A stretch of DNA of 64,000 nt from Atopsyche davidsoni (lineage: Eukaryota > Arthropoda > Insecta > Trichoptera > Hydrobiosidae): positions 4,117,501 through 4,181,500 of the forward strand of contig JAILWY010000010.1 in NCBI GenBank assembly GCA_022113835.1, written 5' to 3'. Position 1 is the stretch's first letter; each line of letters opens with the position of its first letter. The position numbers and the translations under genes were made by a program. Shown here piece after piece: positions 57,301 to 64,000 of the stretch. The notes beneath the pieces were generated by a model. That model was not told the origin of the DNA, did not search any database, and was given only the letters and a program-made list of their open reading frames with translations.

Positions 57301-60300
57301 ACGTTTGCTGGGCTTAGACGGTGTTATTTTTTTAGGAGACATTTTAAGTTATTAATGATGTGATTAATAATTTCTAACGCAATTTCGATAAAAAAAATAA
57401 AATTGGTACTTGTGTCAAGCTGACATAAACTGGAAATTTCTTAGAAGCATCATATTTTGTTTTTTTGTAAAAATTCTAAATTTGAAATTCTCGCTGTGAA
57501 CAACAGAATCGTATAATTCGTACATAAAGCATATTTGATAGTTTTATTTAATTAGTTTATGAATGAAAATATTATTTAATCGTCTTGAAATTCGGCCCAT
57601 AACTGCGGAAAAACTTACCAAACTTACGTGCAAAAAATCAGCGTTGTATCTTTTAAGATATTCTATAGAGAACCAAAAAATGAAACATACACACACACAC
57701 AATGGCTATTATTATAGTAGATATTAAAATGGAGTTCCACTAAGTACTCTCTGTCAAAAATATTAAATTTCCAAATATAGAATGTCAGTAAAATTTAAAT
57801 ATATTTAACAACAAAAAATGTTTTTATATTTACATATGTATACAATGCAATGTGTATCATAAAATATACAAACAGTAGTGAATATCAATGAATAAATACA
57901 TTTTTCATTAAATGCCAAAAATATAACACAATTCATGATTATTAGTCAAATGAGAGGTAAAATAAGCTGCGACTGTTATCAAAACAACATTATATTGTTT
58001 AAATATATTTTTATTATTTTAATATGTTCTCACATATTTATTTAATTTATTCTTCAACGCGTGCAAAAAAAAGGGTTTTTATAGCACACATGTTTTATTA
58101 CTCAATAACGAAAATATAAAAATAATGGTTGTAATGATGTAAGACCCACAACCTAAGCACAGGACCTTGAAATTTATTATTTACAATTCTCAAGTACTAT
58201 GCTCAAGAGATATAACAAGAGATCAAGCCTCAGTTCTACTTTATGGAGTCGAAGCTTGGACAGTCAGACAAAATTGAAGCAGCTTGCATAATATAACATA
58301 TGCTATGGAGGTGAATATATGTAGAATCCTACAGGTGATTGTCAAAAAAAAAATCGAAGTAAAAAGCGGCATTTGAAGGAGTAAGTTTACGTGGATGCGG
58401 CACATGCGCCAGTGGCTAGATGTGACCGGCCAAGGATAGAAATATGTCCGATGAAATGGTCACCAACCTCTTGTGAGGAGAGGCATCACAGGAAGAAGAG
58501 GAAGAAAATAAACGCTGGCGACAGCGGCGGCGCCCTATCGCGACACGACGCGTCCGCGTCTGACCGAATAATTAAAATTCCGCCGCCGGGATAAGCCGGG
58601 GAAGTGGAACAAGACCACCAAATGCAACCTTCGTGTCTTATGCAAATGCGAGCCGCTAATTAATCTGTTACCGCATCGAGACAGATCGTTTCTTTTGGTA
58701 AAGCTGGAAACTCGGGACAAGCATTAAGTATATATGGCTTCCGAGACACTTTGTAGTTGTTTACCTTTTGTTGACTTTCATTTACTTACTTATCGTTGAG
58801 ATAAGATTTTATAAGTGAATTAAGTATGATTGTGAATCGCTCGCGAATAACGAGTAAAAAAATCAAAACGCGCAGTTTTTGAGAAAAAAGTCTTTGTGAA
58901 TAAATACAATTTTAGATTAATTAGTCTTAAGTGATAGTTTCAAACAAAAAAGTAATTAATTTCTGTAATAAATACTATCTAAATTGAGTCAAAAACAGCA
59001 GTTACAATAGTCGTTGAGGTATCTTAATTACGAACTGAACGAAATTATATTACATTAAATTTAAAGGCTGCGTTTACTTTATAAAACATGATCATTGAAC
59101 TGATACAGTTATTCATTAATTTATCTCTAAGAAAGTTTATTTTAAAACACATAGTATTTCTGAATATATGAAACAATAATTTTTATTATACTAACTCGAA
59201 TGAAAATATAATTTACTTCATTCATTTTATATTTAAACAAAGTACAGTAATACCCCACTTTACGCGACCCCGTTATGCGCGGTTTTACTATAACGCGAAT
59301 TTCAAATTTCGCGTTAAAATGCCTCGCATTACGCGAATTTCTCATTTAAAGAATTTGTATGAATGTAGTCATTGATTTCTTTTAACAATTAAAAACAGCG
59401 TTGGGTGTTATGAACGTATTTTACGTATTCTACCCAAAAGACAATAGATGTATTTTTCAGTAAAAATAACATGTAATACTGCATAAAGTGTTCATAGAAT
59501 TAAAGTGATTGTTAAGAAATTCAATATTTTTGACAGAGAGTACTTGGTGGAATTCCATTTTAATATTTTGAATAAAAATACTTGAGTGATTTTCCACATT
59601 TTTGTTTTTATTAGTGACCGGTTTCGCCAACCTTTCACGTTGGCATTATCAAACAGAGTCACTCTGTTTGATAATGCCAACGTGAAAGGTTGGCGAAACC
59701 GGTCACTAATAAAAACAAAAATGTGGAAAATCACTCAAGTATTTTTATTCAAAATATTAAAGTGATTGTATTAAGTTTTGACTATGTATGTATGTTTAAT
59801 CGTAAACCCCGATATCCGCGAATTTCACTTAACGCAATTTTTTCACGAACGTATCTCTCGCGTAAAGCGGGGTATTGCTGTATGTATAAGTTATCGAGTT
59901 TTTCGACATCAGAATATTTTTTTAAATATAAACAAAGCATAAAAAAACAGAAGAAATATTTTTAATATTATTTATTCTTATTCCAAAAAATTATTTAGAA
60001 ATAGCGCCGGTTAAAAATTACACAGCACAATGACTACAATAAAAAAAAGGTTTTCGCGCGTAGTTTAGTACATTATGATGAATAATTCTAAATAATTAGT
60101 AGACAATGAAAGGGTTGCTGAGGCTGGCGGGCGGGGGAGGGTGCAGCCGCGCGATCGTCAATTAGGTTATCTCAATAAAGGCCTTGGCGGTGGCCGCGTG
60201 CGGGCCCACCGCCAAAATCTGTCACAATAACTCTACAGCCGCCCCAATTACCGGCGCGGGACATGAAAGAGTTCCCCGATTAAATTATATATCATTTGGG

Positions 60301-63300
60301 AGCCGTGATTCGTGTATTGAATTGTGATCCGAGACCCGGCCTGTTCTCTGGATCACTCTCGGCTGTTGTGCGTGCGCTTAATCGTAAGCTACCTTAAGCT
60401 GCCTTCACGCGCTGCAACACTACCGAACGATGATTGGCGGAGTATTTTTTTGGCGAAACATAAAAAAAAAACGGTAAATTAGGATGGAAATGTCGGAAAT
60501 GACACCATCAGCGCGGAATTATAAAAGTTATTTTTGAAGGGTTTTTTTTTAATAGTATGAAGGTATAAACAAATAATAAAAAAGTAGTTTTTTAAATATA
60601 CGATAACTTAAAAATATATATCGCAGCAATAAATAAATAATACGTCGAGTAGATAACTGAATAAACATATCATATAAATTATAAAATTACATGGGGTTGG
60701 ATAGAAAAGCAATATTTCAAAAGCTGTAAACCGTAAGTAAAACTGGCTAATGCCAAAAATATAACTTTACACGATTTAAAGTTATTAATTATGTTTAGAA
60801 TAAAAAAAAAGTAAAACTTTAAATAGCCATATATTATTTCAATGAAAGTACTTTCAAAATGTAAAAATGTATACCAAGTATCTACGCTTTTTCTTAAGTG
60901 GAAATAATAATCATATATATTTGTTTTGTAGTAATTTGTTTCAGAAAAGTCTACAGGGTGAGTCGGGTTGTTATTTAGTTTAACATTAATGTTCATCGGG
61001 TAATCCTTCAATATATTTAAATATTCAGACAATGGGCCGGACCCCCAGAAGGGCTGCAGAGGCGCGTCTCTCCGGGCGGCGGTGACTTGCATCGGTTTGT
61101 TGGCATTTGTCATTTATTTTGATTGTCATAACTCATTCTGACATCCATATTTTATAATCTGCCTCCAAAAAACGACGCCGAGATTTCTCAGATCACGGGG
61201 CAATACCGAATGTTTTCATTCATCTTTGGTTTCCTCGGAAACCTTCGGACGTCAATAGAGATCACAGAAATAATGATGTGTCAGTCAGATATATTTTTTA
61301 TGCATATGTGAGCACACATACTGCGGGGTTTATAATAACTAGAAGCGAAGTCACGATTCATAAATAAAACGAAACAACGGTTAGCCACATTAAAAATGTT
61401 CAATATTTATTAGCATCTTCCACTGCGCAGCGAAAGAAAATTAATTTAAAGTAAAATTTTTAGCTGATTCTTAATCACAGATAGGCACTGTGATCTAAGA
61501 TAATTTGGTTAAATAATAAATCAAGAAATAAATGAAATATAATTTGCATATTTGTGATTAAATTCGCATTATATACGCATACGAAAAGTATATTCACTCC
61601 TATAAATAATTCTAGCTCCGTAAATTTGAAAAAAAAACCTAATAAGTAGCAATTATTAAAGTTAGTCACTCTGGCAATATTTATTCGACCACCTACTATC
61701 AAATTCCTGGTTAAATGGATATACATTTTTTAATCAACTGCATATAGGAATATATATATATATCACTTTCGTTTAAACAGAAGCCATGTTTTGGTGACCA
61801 GTGCAGGTTGTTTTCTTTTAATTAACAAAAATGGCATGTAATGACATTTAGGATATATTATAATCGTATTATTACAATAATATAACAGGTGTGGAAACTC
61901 TGTCAACCATCCGGAAAATCACAAATATAGTACGCCATAGTTCTGTAATGCCCCTCATATCGTTTTGAAGAGCAAGGGATCGACTCCGTTTTATGAGTAA
62001 AATATATAATGATAAATAATGAAATATGTATAACATTGTTCAAAGTTGCAGAATGCAGAATATTACCAAAGGCTTTCAATGGGATTGGCGTGTTAGGCAG
62101 TATCGGGTACGTATGGTGTCAAATTATTCGTCCCGCAAAGAATATACATGGAAGATAAAATATGCAAATGAGGACTTGTTTGATTGTTGTACCGCAAAAG
62201 CAGTAAAATAAATCCAAGCTATTTTTTTCAACATGGAAAGTTCGCAACGAGAACAGATTCGTCGAGTCTATAATTAAATTATTATGGCCTTACTTTTGGC
62301 CATCCTGCGGAGAACTATGATGTTAATTTAACGCAAAGCACACACTTGGGCAGAGATTGACATGCAAGCTGCAGAGTGGTCAGGGTTGCGCCTCGGTAAG
62401 GGGGTGTGATATTATTATTGAACAATTATCCTAAATAAGTTATACTGTTATTAAAAATATCTGCAAAATGTACTCTGGACAGTTGATGTGCTATCATATT
62501 TTCCAATAGTGTCTACCTATATATTTCCTACCTGGAAAGGGAAAGTACCTTGTCAGTATTGATACATTGCACGTAAATATAAGCAGCTTTCAGTTTTCTA
62601 ACATTTTAGCCGTTAGCATTTTTGTTAAATTCAGTGGTATAAATTACGAGTTTGTGCCTAATATGATTTGTGATATTCAATGTTTGATTGAGATCGCGAG
62701 CCCGGGAGATATAGTAAGTGTACTTGTGAAGTAATATATAGTATGTGAACTCATTTGGACCGGTAGGTGGAGGTGGATGCATTCATATGACCACTTAGCT
62801 GGCAGCGGGAGCTGTTGGTCGCGGGTGCAGCGAAAGGGTGGAGGAGAGACTGGGGCAAGGGGGCTCGATTGGCGTAGTCCTGCTTGCAGTAGACCTGATG
62901 GTCGCGGATGAAGCAAGAGGGTGGAGGAGAGACTGGGGCAAGGGGACTCACTCGGCATAGTCCTGGTTGTAGTAGACCTGGTGGTCGCGGATGAAGCAAG
63001 AGGGTGGGGGAGAGACTGGGGCAAGGGGACTTGATTGGCGTAGTCCTGCTTGCAGTAGACCTGGTGGTCGTGGATGAAACAAGAGGGTGGAGGAGAGACT
63101 GGGGCAAGGGGACTCACTTGGCATAGTCTTGATTGTAGTAGACCTGGTGGTCGCGGATGAAGCAAGAGGGTGGGGGAGAGACTGGGGCAAGGGGACTCAC
63201 TTGGCATAGTCTTGATTGTAGTAGACCTGGTGGTCGCGGATGAAGCAAGAGGGTGGGGGAGAGACTGGGGCAAGGGGACTCACTTGGCATAGTCCTGCTT

Positions 63301-63465
63301 GCAGTAGACCTGGTGGTCTCGGATGAAGCAGGAGGGCTGGCGGTCGAGCTGCAGCGCGCACACGCAGCAGCGCAAGCAGGCGGCGTGCCAGGCGCGTCCC
63401 GACACCTCCAGCAGGAAGCGGTCCGCGATCTGCTCGCCGCACGACGTGCACGCGCGCTGCTCCGT
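54311..63465 (-). CDS. Awh: Arrowhead (Awh) LIM-homeodomain transcription factor, nearly complete
   Basis: Nuclear LIM-HD factor of the LHX6/8 class, which in Drosophila patterns imaginal cells and neurons. Five exons join exactly: 63284-63465 (LIM1), 56521-56738 (LIM2), 55642-55881 (homeodomain), 54726-54821 and 54311-54372; phases are 2, 1, 1, 1; 265 aa are visible. LIM1 has CTSCGEQ...[10 protein letters not shown]...[14 protein letters not shown], and LIM2 has CSKCCRGI...[14 protein letters not shown]...[11 protein letters not shown]. The homeodomain starts [20 protein letters not shown] and ends [16 protein letters not shown] (Gln50 type). The tail reads [18 protein letters not shown] and ends [19 protein letters not shown]. 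Exon 1 of the visible set starts in frame after a TTGCAG acceptor, so only a very short first coding exon is missing, beyond 64 kb. Introns hold MITEs, a Helitron, palindromes and the 83-bp array. The gene sits beside a large gene-poor region, typical of regulated developmental genes. Confidence 0.93.
54726..54821 (-). CDS. Awh: Awh exon: conserved RHINLxLTYSF tail
   Basis: TTGCAG acceptor, donor CTTG|GTAAGT, 96 nt, phase 1 at both ends. Encodes [20 protein letters not shown], then [10 protein letters not shown]. An unrelated plus-strand ORF (54746-54979) over the same DNA is a shadow. Confidence 0.9.
55489..55533. repeat. Short foldback remnant (GTGACCGGTTTCGC)
   Basis: 15-bp perfect arms (GGTGACCGGTTTCGC and complement) around a 15-nt loop in the Awh intron before the tail exons. 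The arm matches the centre of the palindrome at 59512-59755, and a diverged half-copy (GTGACCGGTTTTGCC) lies near 57016, so this is a decayed member of that family. Confidence 0.65.
55642..55881 (-). CDS. Awh: Awh homeodomain exon
   Basis: Acceptor CCTCAG at 55882, donor CCGA|GTCAGT. The frame continues past this donor for 9 codons (ending PLLYS) to a stop at 55613; the phase-1 donor is preferred because it joins the conserved tail exon in frame. Encodes [20 protein letters not shown] and the rest of the 60-residue homeodomain. Confidence 0.92.
56190..56430. mobile_element. pogo/Tigger-like MITE with perfect 24-bp ends (Awh intron)
   Basis: 241 bp between TA duplications. Termini begin CAGTAAAACCTCGATATAAC and match each other over at least 24 bp without a mismatch. 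This is a different family from the CAGTAATACCCC elements. No ORF. It lies only about 90 bp from the LIM2 exon donor. Confidence 0.88.
56521..56738 (-). CDS. Awh: Awh LIM2 exon
   Basis: Acceptor GGTCCAG at 56739, donor GACG|GTGAGT. Enters in phase 2 to make ...[13 protein letters not shown] across the junction. All eight zinc ligands of the second LIM domain are present. GC-rich codons contrast with the AT-rich introns. Confidence 0.92.
57102..57721 (-). mobile_element. Non-autonomous Helitron, copy 2 (Awh intron)
   Basis: Read on the minus strand it starts TCTACTATAATAATAGCC and ends CTACATTTCTAG, the same termini as copy 1, with the CGTCA/TGGCG hairpin near the 3' end and A/T flanks. At 620 bp it is about twice copy 1, with a different or inserted interior. 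It sits inside a degraded copy of the GTGACCGG foldback family (flanks near 57013 and 57724-57770). Confidence 0.75.
57722..59244. other. Awh intron, repeat fragments
   Basis: Left end (57724-57770) is a foldback-family fragment (complement of TTTGACAGAGAGTACTT). At about 58440-58500 is a fragment of repeat R (GATGAAATGGTCACCAACCT), next to a small GC-rich patch (58500-58620). The rest is AT-rich and empty. Confidence 0.55.
59245..59880. mobile_element. pogo/Tigger-like MITE, copy 2, carrying a nested palindrome
   Basis: Same family as 47432-47824: TA duplications, ends CAGTAATACCCCACTTTACG and, at the other end, the complement of CAGCAATACCCCGCTTTACG. The host element continues on both sides of a 244-bp insertion at 59512-59755, with flanks matching copy 1. 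Confidence 0.85.
59512..59755. mobile_element. Nested insertion with perfect 99-bp-arm palindrome
   Basis: Inserted into the MITE with a 13-bp target duplication ATTAAAGTGATTG (59499-59511 and 59756-59768). Starts TTAAGAAATTCAATATTTTT, then forms an inverted repeat centred on C59660: arms 59561-59659 and 59661-59759 are identical at all 99 positions by my reading, with a one-base loop. The last few bases of the right arm extend into the duplication. The target duplication length points to a retroposition-like or staggered-cut insertion rather than a TA-type transposon. Confidence 0.8.
60110..60380. promoter_or_regulatory. GC-rich island in Awh intron, candidate enhancer
   Basis: Contains GTCAATTAGGTTATC (a homeodomain-type CAATTAG core), CTCAATAAAGGCC and CCCCAATTACCGG words within a GC-rich background. 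No coding signal. Position in the large Awh intron makes an intronic enhancer plausible. Confidence 0.35.
60990..61290. promoter_or_regulatory. GC-richer island in Awh intron
   Basis: A compositionally distinct patch with GAGATTTCTCAGATCAC and CCTCGGAAACCTTCGG words. A 144-codon minus-strand ORF that begins here has no domain. Regulatory role is only inferred. Confidence 0.25.
61291..62815. other. Awh intron, no element recognised
   Basis: AT-rich intron between the 61-kb island and the tandem array. Only short, domainless ORFs. Confidence 0.5.
62838..63335 (-). repeat. 83-bp tandem array made from the LIM1 exon end and its donor
   Basis: Six units with a constant 83-bp period (marker AGAGACTGGGG at 62845, 62928, 63011, 63094, 63177 and 63260), plus a degenerate partial unit further left (about 62812-62837). 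Each unit holds the last ~52 nt of the LIM1 exon, encoding [15 protein letters not shown], followed by the splice-donor position and ~31 nt of intron. The rightmost unit overlaps the genuine exon end. Extra units 1, 2 and 4 (right to left) keep a GTGAGT donor; units 3 and 5 have it changed to ATCAAG/ATCGAG. The two sub-types also differ in the codons YYNQ or YCKQ, suggesting partly higher-order (two-unit) amplification. Confidence 0.92.
63284..63465 (-). CDS. Awh: Awh LIM1 exon
   Basis: Acceptor TTGCAG at 63466, donor GCCAA|GTGAGT, 182 nt, starts in phase 0 and ends in phase 2. Encodes [20 protein letters not shown] through [15 protein letters not shown](K), a full LIM domain with its zinc ligands. 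Reading through the donor gives AAG TGA, an immediate stop. Its 3' end is the source of the adjacent tandem array. Confidence 0.93.
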
Positions 63466-64000
63466 CTGCAACCCACAGGCTCGTGTTAAATTACCAGACA
63501 AAAGAAGCTTCAGATGACCCCAGAGACGATCTTCATTTCTACCTCGTTCCCGTTCTTCTAAACACCGATAAAACAACTAACGTCCTCATGCACTTTTAAT
63601 TACAATCAACAAAAAAACACACAAACATTAAATATATATTATTATTTTTTACAAGGCGATCTTGAAATATGGTAGAAATACCAGAAATAAGAATGAGTTC
63701 ACTGCCACGTAGATTATAAATTTGTTCGTTCGTAATATCACGAGATGCGATTCTGGACCTAAATACGACCAAATCTGTTAAAACTGACTTCATTAATATA
63801 ATTGATAGCCGAAACGTATGAAGGCAGACTACAATCGGGACTATTCCAAGTCCCGTCCCTCGAGCCGGCAACACATCGGCCGCCCGCTCCGACCACAATA
63901 GGTCCCCTGAGAGATGCCTCAGTGAAATATAAATAATTCGTTTGGCTATCGATCCGATTTGACGGTGGTACGTGCACTCAATGAAGTGATGAATTACTCG
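63466..64000 (-). other. Awh intron upstream of LIM1, right edge
   Basis: Contains no phase-0 start exon I can support, so the first coding exon of Awh (expected to be only a few codons) and the promoter lie beyond the window. Short ORFs here lack support. Confidence 0.5.

Noticed and set aside
60679..61113. 144-codon minus-strand ORF in the Awh intron
   Set aside because: AT-biased composition, no domain, no splice signals that would join it to Awh exons.
62838..63335. CRISPR-like array
   Set aside because: Units are contiguous 83-bp near-identical repeats derived from an exon boundary, without variable spacers, in an animal gene.
62677..63476. Long Pro/Ser-rich minus-strand ORFs over the tandem array
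   Set aside because: They are off-frame translations of the 83-bp array. The true frame is the LIM1 exon at 63284-63465, and the repeat changes frame every unit (83 is not a multiple of 3).

Overview
The window looks like nuclear DNA of an insect. Genes are intron-rich with GT-AG splicing and AATAAA poly(A) signals. The AT-rich background is studded with small DNA transposons, Helitrons and tRNA-derived repeats, and the recognisable proteins are insect developmental or housekeeping factors (E78, Surf1, Pins, Arrowhead). I could not fix the order of insect from sequence alone; Lepidoptera is a guess.

Layout, left to right. (1) 1-14.3 kb, minus strand: the 5' half of an E78-type nuclear receptor gene. 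The first zinc-finger exon (369-496) is fed by two alternative starts: a two-exon N-terminus (14196-14269 plus 11420-11466) and a separate GC-rich first exon (9865-10027). Splice phases make both routes in frame. (2) 17.0-18.9 kb, plus strand: a complete five-exon SURF1 gene (294 aa). (3) 21.9-26.8 kb, minus strand: a complete ten-exon pins/LGN gene (634 aa) with TPR repeats and four GoLoco motifs. (4) 27.7-29.06 kb, plus strand: a short spliced transcription unit with only tiny ORFs. One intron holds a good C/D-box snoRNA candidate whose guide matches 28S rRNA, so this is probably a snoRNA host gene; it may also encode a 34-aa peptide. (5) 31.7-32.5 kb: a two-exon secreted-protein-like gene I do not recognise. 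(6) 33-54 kb: a gene-poor stretch with repeats, an LTR-like fragment, a G-rich minisatellite, a 195-bp-arm palindrome and scattered GC-rich islands that could be enhancers of the next gene. (7) 54.3-63.5 kb, minus strand: almost all of the LIM-homeobox gene Arrowhead (Awh), in five exons (LIM1, LIM2, homeodomain and two tail exons). Its first, very short coding exon probably lies beyond the right edge.

The most unusual structures are: an 83-bp tandem array made from the 3' end of the Awh LIM1 exon plus its splice donor (62838-63335); a 195-bp-arm palindrome with a tRNA-like sequence in each arm, bounded by an 11-bp direct repeat (40114-40579); a perfect 99-bp-arm palindrome nested inside a pogo/Tigger-like MITE (59245-59880); and the intronic snoRNA. 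The genes do not form a pathway. Surf1 is mitochondrial, Pins acts at the cell cortex in spindle orientation, and E78 and Awh are transcription factors. No clustered defence, toxin or metabolic system was seen.
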